Notes: generated from the letters alone by a model not told the origin. Counted from the first letter of the stretch, positions 34,020-47,570 are shown. The stretch is DNA of 64,000 nucleotides from Climacium dendroides (GCA_950106755.1 OX467086.1:24074001-24138000); one strand, 5' to 3'. Program-made: numbers and translations.

Positions 34020-34575
34020 AATTTTTGTATAATTTTTTTTATAAGTAAGCATATATTGAAATGTACAATAAAAATTTATTGAATGATGAATGAAACATAT
34101 GCAATGGTAAATACTAAAAAAGATACACATACATTAGAATGCATTAGAAATTTGACTCCATTGTTACGAAAAATGGCAACCCAAATTGAAGAATTGAAAA
34201 GAAAAAACTTATAAATCTCAAAAACTTTGTAAAAAACTTAATTGTTGTAGAATCCAAAATTGCTTCAATTCAATAAATTTATCAAAATTATTTGGTAGTA
34301 GCAATTGAAAATTAAAATCATGAAAACTCAAAGCTCACAAAAACAAAAAATCATAGAAGTGCAAAGAAGTGTAAAGCCAAGAGAAGCAATGGATTTGCTA
34401 CCTCTACAGTATCATCCTATGGATCCTCTATAATATCACCTTAATTGCAACAACTATATTATTTCTATAATATCACCCTTTGTAAAAAGTGATATTACAA
34501 AAATGGTTGCAAACTACTATTCTATTTCTGTAATATCACATTGTGTGAAAATATGATTTCTATGTATGCATGATT
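34020..34575 (+). repeat. Dispersed repeat, decayed copy (partner at 63.43 kb)
   Basis: It is colinear with 63434-64000. Shared phrases include GATACACATACATTAGAATG, ATTTGACTCCATTGTTAC, AGCAATGGATTTGCTACCTC and ATATCACCCTTTGTAAAAAG. The coding-like frame kept open in the other copy (…CIRNLTPLL…MATQIEE…) starts the same way here but runs into several stops. Confidence 0.85.
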
Positions 34576-37564
34576 GAAAACATTTTTACAAAATATTTAT
34601 AATAATTATTTTAAAGACTTATTGAAATAATTATCATGCACTCTATTCAAATATATCAAAATTTTACTAATATGTGATACAATGAATGCGTAGCATAGCA
34701 AGCATGAGCTCTTAGTATTAATGGTAGCATTTGTGATATTAGAGAGGGACTTATGATTTTAGTAGTATGAATGTCATGGTAAAAAAAATCACCATGACAA
34801 TCTACATAGTAGTATAAACCTATTTTAAAAATTGAGCATATATTGCAACATTTGATAAGATTGTTTTACTTTTTGTAAAATATATACAAAAAATTGCATT
34901 TATAGATAGTTATATATTATGATGTTTAGAAAATGGCTAAAGGCAAAGTCATTTTTAGAGTTAAAGGTTTGTAGACTTCATTTGATATAGAAGACTTGGC
35001 AAAGGTGAAGTCTAGACTTTAGAAGTATATTTTAACCAACATCTTAACATCGAGACAAAAATCCCAAAGATCAAACCCTTGTTGGTTTCCTCAAAAACCT
35101 TTCAACTCTTTCAATTAAAAAGCCATACTCAGCCATATTTTAGGCTATAATTTTTTTCTTGTCTTTATTTCATGATTTTAGCCATGGTTTCAAAAGCACT
35201 CCATGGTTGAAAACTTGACTTTGTATACATCAATACAAATATCCCAAAGGTTAATCTAAAATTTGATCAAATGAGCTTGAATCTAAAGATCATTAATGCA
35301 ATTACTCTTTTCGAGTAACTAATTGGGATCCTTTTGTTCAATTTGATCATTTGGCACAAATAAATAAAATCCAATAACAGATAAGTTCTTGGATTGTCCA
35401 CAAGGTGAGAATTCTTGCTAAAATTTTGAAGTTGTAATTTTAGATGTACTTCTTGACATCAACAATTTCAATATTTATAGGATCAATAATGCCCTTTAAG
35501 AGATTGTTTAAGGCCAAATTGTGTCCTTTAAATGAAAAAGACCTTTCAATTTCACAATGCAAATGGGATGATTTTCATCTTTGTATTTCCTCAAGTTTTT
35601 TTTATCGCTATCCCATCCAATAGTCATGCTAAATTTAAGTCATTTAGACTATTTTTGGATTAATATGAGGCTTATATTCTATTAGGAGAGTTGAAAATTA
35701 AACAATATGTAGTGAATTTTGCCAACTTCTAACTTCTTGTCGCACGTGTCAATTTTGACTATTAAATAGATTTCTCTCCAATTTTGAATTCATTCAAGTA
35801 GTAAAATGAAAGGAATGGAGTTTAAATTGTGTTCTAATGAGCAACATCAACTCTAGCATCTATTTAGTTTATAACTTCAAAAACTTCCTAAAAATGGATA
35901 TTTTATTGAAAATTTATGCCCATAGCCAATAAAAAGACATTGAAATTTGAATTACACTATAATATATACTTGTGGTAAAGTTTTCAAATTTTTCAAATTT
36001 ATAATATATTCAAAAGTTTATAATATTTTCAAATTTATATGGTCATATTTGATAAAATGACATGTTTCATTATACCAAATTTCATTAACCTTGAAAAAGA
36101 TGACAAGGACATTTAGTGCCCTTTGGATGATTTCAATGATTATTTTCAATTTTGTTTATATATTGTTGACCTACACTACTATAAGAATGTATAGAAAAAA
36201 TTTCAACCTATTCAACTTCATAGATTGCCACATACATGTGTTCAAAGTTAATGGAAAAAACTTCTTGGCTTGCCTAATTGCTTATCCAATTGCTTGCCCT
36301 CTCTATTTATATGATGCACAAGTTTCTTGTAAATTTTTGAACCCTATAATTTTTTATGTAGGCATCCAACTAGAAAAAAATCATATTTTTACAAAGCCAA
36401 TACAAGCTTGCATTTGTGGTAAACATTTCACTTTCATTCATTCAAAAATGACTTCATATGAATCTACCTAAGCTTTCAAAAAACTCCAAGAGTACTTAAT
36501 ATTGTCCTTTAGAAATTATTATAGGAAGAATGGAGCCTCTACACAATTGCCAAACTCTACACTATTGTGTGATGTGGATGGAAAAAATATTGAATTTAAA
36601 AAAAAAATTCAGCTTGCTAGTCCAACTCTAGCATTCATATAGAGGCTCTATTCTTTCTCTAATGTAAAGAAGAAAAGAAACTATTTTTGTAGAATTATTT
36701 TCGAGAATATTCAACACTATTCTTTAAATGATTTGAAGTAATTTATTTCAACTTAATTCATTTTTAACGAATGTTGTTAGACATTCCCTACTAGTGATAT
36801 TTTTGACTTTCCTACATAAGAAAATGACAAATCCACAAATCACCATATATTATATTTTTGGTAGTTTTTTGTCCTATCTCTTGATCTAAATATACACTAT
36901 GAATTAAAAAAAATAAAATGAAACTAATGAAAACAACCCTTATCAATTGAAGTTGCTACTTTAATTTGAAAATTTGAAAAATTCCTAAAAATTGAATATT
37001 TTATTACAATTTGGACTTACTACCATGAAGAGCTAATTTCCTAATTTTAGATTGTCATAGTAAATGTTATTACACCACGATGTTCTATACTACAATATAC
37101 ATCTGTTGAGATATTTTAAGATATTTTAAACATATTTTGTATTTTTGATATGAGTTTCTTTCACTTTTTATTCAAAATTTCACAATAATTTCAAATATTT
37201 ACAAAAAGTTTGAATTTTCAACTTATTGCAGACATGTTGCTGCATCATTCTAATAAATATATTTATTAAAAAAAATCAATCATATGCACTTGCAAAATTG
37301 AGCATAAAGAAGAGAGAAGAACTTCGGAAGTTTAAAAAGTGGTCATAGGCCCATCCCATCGAAAGGTTGACCAGTTGCGTGCCAAAAACTCACATACTTA
37401 CCAATTTCCAATTTTCAAAGTCTAGCACCAAAGTATTCTTTGGCAATAAACACCGGTCATCATGCAAACCCGAAAATAGTGAATATCAAATTAAAATAGG
37501 CAGTTGAGGTCAAATGACTTTGAAATTTCTTCTGGTATGATAATAATTATGAAAGTAGTAGAAG
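34576..37564. other. AT-rich DNA, no gene supported
   Basis: The longest open frame (36091-36471, 126 codons) is AT-driven and has no domain, no likely splice partners and an alternative start codon, so I do not call it. It includes short repeats shared with 33.6-33.9 kb. From about 37565 the segmental duplication begins. Confidence 0.5.
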
Positions 37565-37844
37565 AATGCAATCCTATTAGTAAGTCAAAACTTCTATCGA
37601 AAGTACACTGGTTTATCCAGATTACGTGACCTACGAACTTACAAAAGCCACACTCTTTTACAGGTATCACTAATTTTGAAGTTGACAATAATATTTGAGT
37701 AATGTTGCAGGTAACACTAATTCTCACTATAAGATAAATCTATGTAGTTCTGCATACTGTAACACTGCATGCATGCAATATATCCTTTACGAGACTCAAG
37801 GGCATCCTGTCGCTGAGTCCAAGTCTACAAGCCTCAGTTCCTTG

Positions 37845-38721
37845 TCAACAGCCAGCCGCATCTCCGATGTCGGAATTGGGGCGAGCGTTTCCATCCATGA
37901 CCGCACTAGCAGCGATGGAACAAGCAGTGGAGTTCAAGCTACTGTCACTTTCTTCATCTCTGCCGCGGGCTTGGGACAACTCCAGTCCTGTCTCCAAATC
38001 TACAGCCAAACCAAGTTTAAATCAAAAAATGGAAAACAGAGTCGTGTGGTGGACTAAAATCAAACTTGCTTCTGAGCCTCGAGAGCTCCAAGAAACGTGC
38101 TCCCGGACTTGCTCACCTCTTGCTGCTTCATTGTTGGAGATGGCCCTCGGCGAATCTGACCGCGCTTCGCCCAACGCCTCATTGTGGGTGCTTCCTCCAC
38201 CATCTTCGGTTAGTACTCTCCAAGCTGAGGTGTTTTCAAAGCAGCCCCAGATGCAAGCTCCAATCAAAAACACAAGAAGCGGCACCGCCGTGATTTTGAG
38301 CCACTCCGTAATGTGCTCTCCTCTGCTGACAATTTCACGTAGCATCAAAAATTAGGTTTCCGATCCACAGCGTAACTCTGCAGGCACATCAAATTTGGAC
38401 AAGGGATGAATTGAAACAAAAAATTAGTGAATTAAGGTGGAGAAATTTCACGATTTCGGCACTTTTCGAGAAGGCCAGCAGCAAACTTAGATCTACACCA
38501 TTTGACGAATTCGGCACTCACTTGGCGGTAGGTTCTACTGAAGCGATGGGGCTGGCCGCTAATAAAGCCCTCGCCCCGGCCCTCGCCGAAGCCGCTGACC
38601 ACGCCATTCGGCCAATTTTGACACAGATGAACGCTTGGTCGAAATCTGCAACACAAAAAACAGAGTCAGCATGTTGGAAAAATCACTTCTAATTCAGTAC
38701 GAGACTGAATCGATCAGCCAT
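37845..38721 (-). CDS. Small single-pass membrane protein, paralogue A (family unknown)
   Basis: Proposed exons on the minus strand: 38721-38706, 38645-38522, 38322-38117 and 37999-37845, giving 166 aa with consistent phases. The last three have good signals (donors GTGAGT and GTGAGC, acceptors TTGCAG, CAGCAG, TGTAG); the first donor (GTCTCG) is weak, so the start is the least certain part. Residues about 20-45 are Ala-rich (MAWSAASARAGARALLAASP). About 50-75 form one membrane segment (WLKITAVPLLVFLIGACIWG). The remaining 90 residues are hydrophilic and Ser/Asn/Asp/Glu-rich with a Gly run, ending DIGDAAGC. Coding is supported by the paralogue at 47.6-48.5 kb: exon indels of 12 and 6 nt only, splice sites kept, no stops. 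I do not recognise the family; topology and role are unknown. Confidence 0.7.
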
Positions 38722-39367
38722 GGTCGAGAGCGCCAGCTCCTCAGTGAACAGATCAGCAATTCCACAAGACTAGATTGAGCTTCATAGAAGTTTGACACCA
38801 GTCTTGCATAGAACTAATTGACCGATCCCTACGTCCTAGGGCTCTGTGTGAATTGATTCAATCTTCCTATAATGGTGCCCTCAGCTAGAATGCGGTGTAT
38901 AATGGAACCTAAGTACGTATCTAACTAACCAACTATCCTCTAGAAGATCATGAATTCACGACAACCCAATGCTTTTGGAAATGTTCAAGCTAGCACGTTC
39001 ACCTAGTACGTACATGGTCTAGAAGCCGAAAGACTAATGCTCATTACTCGATCCTTCACCCCAATTGTGAGAAGAAGCTTTCAGGTTACTAAGAAAATCG
39101 AGACAAAGGATCGAGTGAGCAGTACCGCAACACGCCAATTGAATGTTATCTGGAGAAGGAAACTGAATCGTAGAAACTAAACAAGAGTGATTGTTCTTGA
39201 ATCAATGTCTACAAGGCGGGAAGAAGCTCTAACCCGGCCGGCTTCTAGAGGTGCTGAGAGAGAGGACCGAGTTAGAAATCAGTGCCGAGCTAGGAAGAAG
39301 AGAGAATAAAGTCGAAGCTGGAGTTCGTTGAAACAATGCATTTGCAAGAGCCACAAAGCCTCGACTG

Positions 39368-39374
39368 TTTTATA
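39368..39374 (-). promoter_or_regulatory. TATA box of small membrane-protein gene A
   Basis: TATAAAA is read on the minus strand within GCTGCTATAAAACAGTCGAG. The same box is kept in the paralogue upstream region. It predicts a start site near 39340 and a leader of about 600 nt before the proposed ATG, long enough to hold a leader intron. Confidence 0.6.
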
Positions 39375-40456
39375 GCAGCGAGGTTGAGCTTGTGCACAAG
39401 CAGGTTCTCGGGAAGATGAACTACTGTAGCCCTCCGTCACAGCAGCTCCGGATGAGAGTATCACTAGTGCACGGCTTCTCCATCTTTTAATTTATTTTCA
39501 TTTTTTGAGAATAAATGGGGAGAGTCCGATTCTCGCCCAACAGTGATCTGAGATTCCATTTGATCAATTGAAGAGGCTGCTGTGTTTCTAGACAATCGCC
39601 CAACAGTGATCTGAGTATCTGACAACTGATTAGTGATCGAATATTCTGCTGTGTTTCTAGACAATCGCCCAACAGTGATCTGAGTAACTGCCAAGTGACT
39701 GATTAGTGATCGAATATTCCTCATGTTCCGCCTGCCAGACTGATTTCGAACCATCAGGTCGTCGATGCGCCTGCCTGGATCCCGACCTGCAGTCGTCTTC
39801 CCCCGAAGTCCAGCCACGTAGAAATTATTAAAGTGGAAATTACACAACACCACTTGGCACTACAGTTCTACCTACAGACTTCTCCTTCGGATCCTCCGAT
39901 GTCGAAAGAGGGATGCCACAGATGTTTTGTCCAGTCCGTTGGTTCCAGTTTTGCAAAATTTTACATTATTTCAACGACCCTGCCAGATCATATGTACGCG
40001 TCACGTGTGACAATACACTGAAATGGTTATTCAATATGCTCAATTTAATTTCTCACGAGCACAAACTATTATACATCTCGGCAGCGTTCGGGAAGTTTTT
40101 TGAGGTGCTCGTCTTTGTAGAAGGGGTCGGGGTTTTCCTAGAGGCACCAGTTGCATCCTCTCCTTATCAAAATCTACTGGTTCATTTCTTCTAGTATCAA
40201 ATTTTCACCAGCCAATTTCCTTTCAACTTCAAATTTGTAAAGGCTACAATACATCTTCCATCTAAGTTGAAAATAATCCATTTTTCATGATAGTAAGGTT
40301 CAAAACTAATGTGGTTGTTATTTAAGTGTGTATTGTTCTCACATGTCTTAAATTTATCAACTCTTATCTCATCAAAGCACTTGCAGCTTGATGTCAATGA
40401 ACAAGATTTCTTGGTTGCTACAACAATTTGATTCAACATAGCTTGAACATTGATAT

Positions 40457-40622
40457 GAGAAATTTCATTAAAATGGCGATATTCCATGTGCCATTTTCAC
40501 AGTGTGTCATTCCCACAGTTCAAACCGGGCGGTCTAAAATCTATTAGTGTACTAGATTTCAGACCACCCAATCTGTGGGATGTCAAAGTCACAAAATATT
40601 CGCCATTTTAATGAAATTCCCC
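40457..40622. mobile_element. MITE with TTTCATTAAAATGGC termini, copy 1
   Basis: It begins GAAATTTCATTAAAATGGC and ends GCCATTTTAATGAAATTCC. The interior carries TCTATTAGTGTACTAGATTT and a CAGACCACC segment shared with the copy at 40.98 kb in the opposite orientation. No target duplication was clear. Confidence 0.7.
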
Positions 40623-40981
40623 ATTGATATGCAAGTTTTGCAAGGACTACTTATACAACTTGCATATCATTGATGTTATTTGTCATAGTGCCAAAAACCC
40701 AACTTTGATATCAACACTCAAATATCATATAATTATGTAGTGTGGTAAGCAAGCAACTAGTGATGGTACAAAGCAACCCTAAATCCAATTAGATAACTAT
40801 GACAATTTTAAGTAATAGGTATAAACAAACAACATTTGTAACATAACATAGAACCAATGAAAATCTTCATCTCTGAGAGATTTAGCTCCTGCAAAAAACT
40901 TAACAACTTCTTCATGATTACTCAAAAACTATGTAATACTTTGCTTTAACATCAAGCCACCTTCATAAGAAGAGAGTTGAT

Positions 40982-41196
40982 GGGGAATTTCATTAAAATG
41001 GCAAATATTATGTGACTTTGACATCCCATGGTTCAGACCAAGTGGTCTGAAATCTACTACACTAATAGATTTCAGACTACCCAATCTGAACTGTAGGAAC
41101 GGCACACTATGAAAATGGCACCATGTCTAATATTCAAAACATGGAGAATTTCATTAAAATGGCACATGGAATATCACCATTTTAATGAAATTCTCC
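40982..41196. mobile_element. MITE with TTTCATTAAAATGGC termini, copy 2 with a nested hairpin
   Basis: It begins GGGGAATTTCATTAAAATGG and is inverted relative to copy 1. Within its right part lies a complete short hairpin of the same termini (about 41143-41198), itself flanked by an inverted repeat TCTAATATTCAAAAC (41128-41213). This looks like an insertion or rearrangement of one family member within another. Confidence 0.65.
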
Positions 41197-41999
41197 ATAT
41201 TTTGAATATTAGACAAAGCCACAATCCTTGTATATATTTTAAGAGTTGGTTTAAAAAAAATGATACCAATATTAGCCTCAGATCCTAAATTGCAAGCGGT
41301 CAAAATCCAACAATTTCATAAATACAACACCTAAATAGTCCCTATTTATTTTTGTACACTAGTTGGTTGCCAATCCTACCAATGTTTTGCCTAGTTTTCA
41401 ATCTAGACCTCTATTTTCACAATCCAACCAGTTATTTTTCCAAAGGCATTGGTTAACAATGAACTAATTGTTGGTTCTTCCTAGACATTGCATCACAGCA
41501 AAAAAGTCTGAACACTATAATTAATTATCAAGTTCATTTAGAAAAATCTTGAACACTTTTTTTCAAGATTGGATTTTTGATGTTTAAAGTAGACTTTAAA
41601 GGGTATTCAACTTAGAAAAAAGGAAGAACAATTTGTACAAAAATTTGATTATGCAAAACAAACCCAAAAATTCAAAAATTTATTGCAACTTGAAAATTCA
41701 TTTCATTGGTCATATAATCTTGATCTACTAGTTTCTATACCTGAGTTAGAGAAATTTTCAGTTTTTTTGAGCATACATCCTTAAAACTTTCACTTTTTTG
41801 AATAGAAGATAGAAGGTTTTGAAGTTTCGCTTCTGAAGGCAAATCCTTGTGTTTGAATCCTATTCTAAACCCTCTTTTTGATATAAAATTTTCACTTTTG
41901 CAACTCTTCTGTTTGATTTGAATTTTTCTAGACAGTTTCTTCAAGCTAGTATTCCACCATGGGTTTCCAACAAATGGGTTTCCAACAAATGAAGTAGTG

Positions 42000-42700
42000 T
42001 ATTGGTGTCGGCAAATGTGCGTCAGAATCCGCCCTCACTGGCCGGGCAAAGACCAGCCAAAGGTGGATCATGAGCATGTGCTTGATCAAGTGGCTAATCT
42101 CCGATGTCGGAAAAGAGGACTTCACCACAAAGATCTGACAACTAATTAAGAAGAAGAGAATGCTCCACTGCTGCTGTGGCTTCCAGAGAGATTCAGCATA
42201 ATTATTCGGGTCGTAAATGCGCCTTCCTTGATCTTGCTCTGCTTTGAAATAATATTTTCTATTTATTTTCCCCCCCTTTTTTTTTGTCTCTTGAGTCTTG
42301 AAGCACATGGACAATCTCCATTGACTCTGCTTTGACCTTTGAAGACCAGGCAAGATTTATTGTTGACTAGAGACTTAAATAGACATTGAACACTTTGCCA
42401 TTTGCAGTTTTGCACAAGAAAGGGAAGCTGTGGCTTACTGTACTCCGACGACGGACGGAGACCCAAGATGCACCATTCATATCATTCTTCGTCTTCCTCC
42501 GTTTCTCTTCATCGATCTGGAATGATTCTCTCTCTACGTGAAAGCAGCCGCAGGTCCTCGTGAAGGGACAGTCTTCGTACCAAACAGGTTTGGGAGAGAT
42601 CGATCATCTCCGATAACGGAAGAAGTATAAAAGCTCTGGACAATCAAGTCTTGGGAAAGCTGGCTGGAGAGTCAGCAACTGAAAGGCCACGGCCCATGGA
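42000..42700 (+). repeat. Promoter-like repeated cassette, copy A
   Basis: It aligns in order with 52020-52910. Shared landmarks are GGGCAAAGACCAGCCAAAGG, ATCTCCGATGTCGGAAAAGA, GGACTTCACCACA, CGGACGGAGACCCAAGAT, ATCGATCTGGAATGATTCTC and GCCGCAGGTCCTC. TATAAAAGCTCTGG at 42626-42639 could be a TATA box on the plus strand; the matching place in the other copy reads TATGGTAAGTTCTGG, so the box is not conserved. No protein reading frame is conserved between the copies. Confidence 0.7.
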
Positions 42701-45440
42701 TTATCCCCATAACACGGTAAATGTAAAAATTGTCCCCTATTTTGTGCTGCTTAAATTTTTGTATTTCTGATTTTCTCCAAGCGAATGTGGAGCCTCTGAT
42801 TGCAAATATGAATCCAGAATTGCAAATTTTATTGTATGTGGCAAATAAAAATATTAAGTGTTTTCTGCAAGGATAAAACATGGGGCAACACATAGGTCAA
42901 TCCTCCTTGGCCAAGATTGCCCCCTATTTTGTGTTGCTTAAATTTTGTGTTTCTATATGTCTTCTAGTGAATTTGGAGATTTCACATTAAATTTTGTGTT
43001 CAAATTATGTCCTAAGTTCCATTAAATTTTCAAAATATGATTGGCAAGGAGCTAAAAACTAAGACTTAGGGCTTTACAATATGTTCCAAGTAGTTCCACA
43101 ATCCTCCCAAACACCTACATGGCAACATTTTTTTGTAAGTTTTGGCACTAAAAAAAGTATGATTTAGAAGCCAAATTGGGTCTAACCAAAATAGAAACCC
43201 CAAAAGTCCCAATAATATTTTTGAGTATAAAAGAAAAAAAATACCATATATGGTATTCTAGTAGGTTGAATTTCTTTTCAAATTTGTCCAATGCAAATTT
43301 GATTTGAAAGTGCCCCTAAATTGATTTTTTGACTTAATGATCCATTTAGGGCACTTAATTTTTAAAGTCCCAAGGCCTTTTTTCCCATCAAAAAACACTA
43401 AAAACTACCACTTTTATTTGCAAAAAACAAAAAAATTTAAAAACTATTTTTTTTGCATGTCTTACAATAGGATCCTGTACTTAGACTGGTATAAAAATGT
43501 GTGAAGAAATTTCAAAAATTTCACCACATAGGTTGCAAAATATTTGTATTTAAAGTGAAGAAAATAAATTTTTAATGCCTTGCTCAACTAGATTTTATGG
43601 CTTTAATTCTTTTGAACTTAAAATTTTTGCACTATTGATTTTGATTTTCTAAATTTTTAAGAAAAAAAAATTGAAATCAAAATCTTGGAAATTTTTTTTA
43701 ATAAAAAAATAATTATTTTTTACTTATTAAAAAATTATTAAGTAGAAGAAGGTTTAAAATTGAAGGAAAAACTTAATTTATAATAGGATGATTGCAAGAA
43801 ACACATGTACATACTATTTGTAGCATTTTGTAATAACACTCATGATTTTTTCGAGAATCTTTTAAAATTAGAAAAATAATTTTTGAAAAATTTGAAAAAT
43901 ATGTCTAATGTATACATCTTTAAGATGAAGGTAACCTCCAAAGAAAAAGCCTAGGAAAATTCTCTAAGTAGGAGAATTAGAAAAGTGTCAATTCTTAAGA
44001 AAATAGATACTTTGATGTTTTAATTAGTTAAAAATATTTCAACTGTAAAAGTTCTATAGAGATGGTCATTCACCAAAAGAACCACCAAAATAATATTTTA
44101 CATGTTCAAAATGCAAGTTGAATGAAGCTCACTTTGTAGGCTTCCACACCACATGAAATTAGTTATTTTTAGAATTACTTTGGACAATAGCTACAAGTCT
44201 ACTAGAAGACCATCTCCTCCAAATTTTAGCTCTAAATTCTTTTTCTAGATACTAAATAGTTCTTAAAAAACCCAATTGGCAAAAGTAATATAGAATTGGG
44301 GTCTATTTTTGGATAATAAAACATTTTTGAAACTTACAAAAAAAATCAGGTAAAGTGTATATTAGTCACAAGTACCTTACCTATTAATCTTGAGTCATTT
44401 GGAATTAGAATGCAAAAAGAATGGCCAAAAAATATTAAAAGCACACAAAGTATGATTCAAAATAGGATAGGTGTTTCTTGCAATCACCTAATTATAGCTC
44501 AAAGATGGAATTGAAAAACAATAATCCCATAGGTGATATTTTCTAAAAAAACAAACTTATGTTAATAACCTATCTAATAATGTTTTTTGAAAAATTATAA
44601 AAATTGCATTTGAAAATGAATTCTATAAGCTATTTTTTCAAGAAGATGCAAGATTGTCCAAAAAACAAGATTGTCCAATTTTTTTTACTACTAGTCAAAA
44701 TAGAATGAATAAAAGTTTTAGATGTAGATAAAAATATAATATTTGGGAAAAAGAACTTTTAAATTTAAAAAAATTTGAATTTCTGAGTTATGTAGGGGTT
44801 TGATCTAATTTTCTATCTTAAAAAAAAATTCAAAAAATCATGTCAAAAATTGAAATTACACAAACTTAGCCCAAAATCCCAAGAGTCCTTCATAGTGACT
44901 TTAGAACTTTAGGGATTAATATATAATATTATACAAGAGACAAGTTGGGATTCAAAAGTTGAGACTTTCACCTTCATACTATCACTCCCAAGTCCCACAT
45001 TTCTTGGTTTAGTGGTTACTTACACTAGTAGAAGAAGGCTCAATTAGGTTTAATGCAATTTAGCTTTGGAACTTTGAAAAGATCCAAATTAACCAATATA
45101 GTGTTTTATTCATTGTGACTCAAGAATCTCTTTATTTTCTATTAGAGTTAGCATAATTAGAGGATAGACTTTGCAAAGTAGCTTCTCCAAATTAGAGTCC
45201 ATCAATGCATGGAGACTTTACGTGCAATGTAAGTGCATTCATTTATCACTAATAGCAATTGTTTATAAAAAAACAATTTTTTTTATCCCACTAACTCAAA
45301 GGTCAAATGAACCAAAAAAAAAACTTTGATGAGATTATTAGCAATCCCAAGAGAAATGCAATTCAAGTGGATTTGTAATTTTCCAATACTTTAGTATTAT
45401 TTTACAAATTTTCAAAGTTGAAAACAAAGGATAGCCTATA
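42700..45440. other. AT-rich repeat-derived block
   Basis: It contains phrases of the dispersed AT-rich family (43365-43570) and pairs of phrases in opposite orientation (CAAGAAACAC near 43800 and GTGTTTCTTGCAATCACC near 44470). No gene or RNA is recognised. Confidence 0.5.
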
Positions 45441-47269
45441 CCCAACACTAAACTCACCTTAAATGGACACCCCCTTGAAGCACAAAATGTCTCAACTTTC
45501 ATTGATTGCTTCAAAAAAACTCCTCACCTCTCATTGGCTGCATTTGATAAGTTGTGAAAATTTTCAGTTGTGGAAGTGTTCGTTCATCTTTTTAGGTACT
45601 TCTAGAGAAAGGAAAACATTACTTTTAGGTGTTTCTGCTGGGAAAGTCATGAAAGGCTAGGAGGAGGGCACGAAGCCCCCTTCACATTAAAAAAACCCGG
45701 CAAAAAGGATTACATGAAGATGGGAGGCACAGTGAAGTGCCAAGTACCATCTCCGGCAGAACAGAAAAGTGGCGTCCAAATAAAGAAGAAACACTAACAA
45801 GTTTATCTTTTGGGTGTTTCTACCCCAGAGAACACTGAAATTGGTGGTGGCCAAAAGCAGGTCTGCATTACAGTTAGTATGTGTTCGCAACGCTGTGTGT
45901 TGTGCTACAGATTAGGGATTAGCGTCCATGAGACTCTTCAAATTGATTAGTTATAATTTCCTCGATCTGAATTGTTACTGTTTTTGATTAGAACTGTTGG
46001 TGTAAGAGGTTGTCATGTAACTTTATAGGAATCCAACCACATCAGAACATACTCCTTCAAGAGTGCCAGAGTCAAAGGTGAGGTCACATTTGATACAATG
46101 GTATGTGTCAAAGCACCAAAATCCTGACACACAATTGCAAAGAGCTCTGCAAATTAAAGAAAAACTTTGTGAATTAGAGTAAATGTTTTGCGAATCTGGC
46201 CTGCGAGTTCCCATTGACAAGGGCTTGCACGGCAGCTGATGGGAAGCAAGCTGCATGTATCGCAAGCTGCTGTCTCTAAATCACAGTAAATCGCTGCGGA
46301 CGTGAGGGTATTGACGGTATATTGAATGGGGTTCACTCAGTAATTAAACCCAGATCCAGAAACTCGAAATCTTTGATTTTGGAATCATAAAACCCAATGT
46401 CGTGTTCCGGGAAAGAAAATAGTTCTAATTGTTGAATCATACACGTGACAATAAGATAGGAATGAAGAACATGAATTAATTATGCTTTAATTGCACAAAG
46501 ACAAACTTTCTGTAAGCAATTCAGTTTTCAACATTGAGACATGAACATCAAAAGCGCAAGCTCACTTAGCAGAGGTTCACAACGATGGAGAGGAAGATGG
46601 TTGCAACCTGCAATAGCAACCACATGTTGAAAAAGAAGTTTATCACGGAGAGGCTTAGTATTCATGTCAATTTCATTACACTTTGTCTCTTTTCAGAGTA
46701 CGTGGACTAAACCATAAATCTATACCAAGCCGAAAGTCAAGTTTTACAGTATTCAAAGTCAAGAATCATGCCAAGTTAATATAATTGAGGATAGGTAGTG
46801 TATGTTGTCAAGCATCCTAGCATGCTCTTTAGTTAAATTATTGTTGCTACTAGTGTATCAATCTCAGACCTAGGCTGCAAGAGCAACAGTGAGGCTCCCA
46901 CTTTAGTTTAACATATCCAAGAGATGAGATTTCAACTTGATACTTTGCATTGACACAACATCAGAGAGCATTCAAATGGACAATTTCATTGCTCTTTACA
47001 AATTGCAATGACAAATCGCATTCCTAATTAAGCATATGTAGTCACCATGGCCTGGAAAATACTGAAGAAAGTGATGCAAGTTGCATGCTCACAAAAGACA
47101 AACCAAAGCTCAAAAAATCTCAAAGAGACCCTATGGCTACTCCACCTAATGTGAAACACATTAAACCGAAACCAAAAACAAGTGTTGAAACACAAAGGTA
47201 GGGATTCATTCTGCAAATATTCAGTAACACAAGCTTAGTTCCTAATAATAAAAGAAGAAGAGAAGTTCA
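45440..47269. other. Moderate-GC region without a recognised complete gene
   Basis: It holds the possible terminal exon above and short open frames on both strands (45463-45660, 45687-45890 minus, 47028-47216 minus), none with a domain I know. Base composition is closer to genic DNA than to the AT-rich flanks, so a diverged or partial gene cannot be excluded. Confidence 0.35.
46013..46146 (-). CDS. Possible terminal exon of an unidentified minus-strand gene
   Basis: On the minus strand an acceptor TTTAATTTGCAG is followed by a 43-codon frame ending TGA. It reads LFAIVCQDFGALTHTIVSN then LALLKEYVLMWLDSYKVT, with a natural amino-acid composition and GC-richer than its surroundings. A plausible previous coding piece lies at about 46170-46265 (LAIHAACFPSAAVQALVNG), but it has no clear GT donor in the right phase. 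I do not recognise the protein. It may be the end of a real gene or a gene relic. Confidence 0.3.
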
Positions 47270-47570
47270 ATCCTCCTATAGTGAGTCAAAACATACACTA
47301 GCTTATCCTACAAGTGTATGTGATACAAGTATACCAAAGCCACACTATTTGAAAGCCAAATGATGCAAGCTGCATAATATCAATTTCCAAAAGGGAACTT
47401 CGTAGCGACACTGATTTTGAGGGTAAATAATAATTTCGCAGCTAATACTAACTCTCGCTAATCGGATAAATCAGTGCAGTTTTAATAACTCTTTCACTGC
47501 ATACACTATCCTTTACAATATTCAAGGGCATCCTGTTGCAGAGTCCAAGTCCAAAACCCTCAGTTCCTTT

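Larger units (their letters stand above)
37565..39990. repeat. Segmental duplication, copy A
   Basis: The segment aligns in order with about 47270-50090. It carries a small minus-strand gene, its leader, a TATA box and a further 500 bp upstream. Similarity is strongest over the exons and the promoter (for example CATTTGCAAGAGCCACAAAG in both) and is broken by small indels outside the exons. Confidence 0.9.
40020..42000. other. AT-rich DNA with two related MITEs
   Basis: Apart from the two TTCATTAAAATGGC elements listed separately, no gene is seen. Minus-strand open frames 40197-40487 and 41735-41944 are AT-driven and without motifs. Confidence 0.5.

Noticed and set aside
36091..36471. 126-codon open frame in AT-rich DNA
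   Set aside because: It has an alternative start codon, AT-driven amino-acid content, no motif, no splice partners and no conserved copy.
37867..38355. 162-codon plus-strand frame (MSELGRAFPSM...) with a partner at 47.54 kb
   Set aside because: It is a shadow of minus-strand exons 3 and 4; the shared frame breaks between the copies in the intron.
38411..38692. Plus-strand frame with Ala-rich peptide, also seen near 48.2-48.5 kb
   Set aside because: It is antisense to exon 2 of the small membrane-protein gene; the minus-strand splice sites and phases explain the conservation better.
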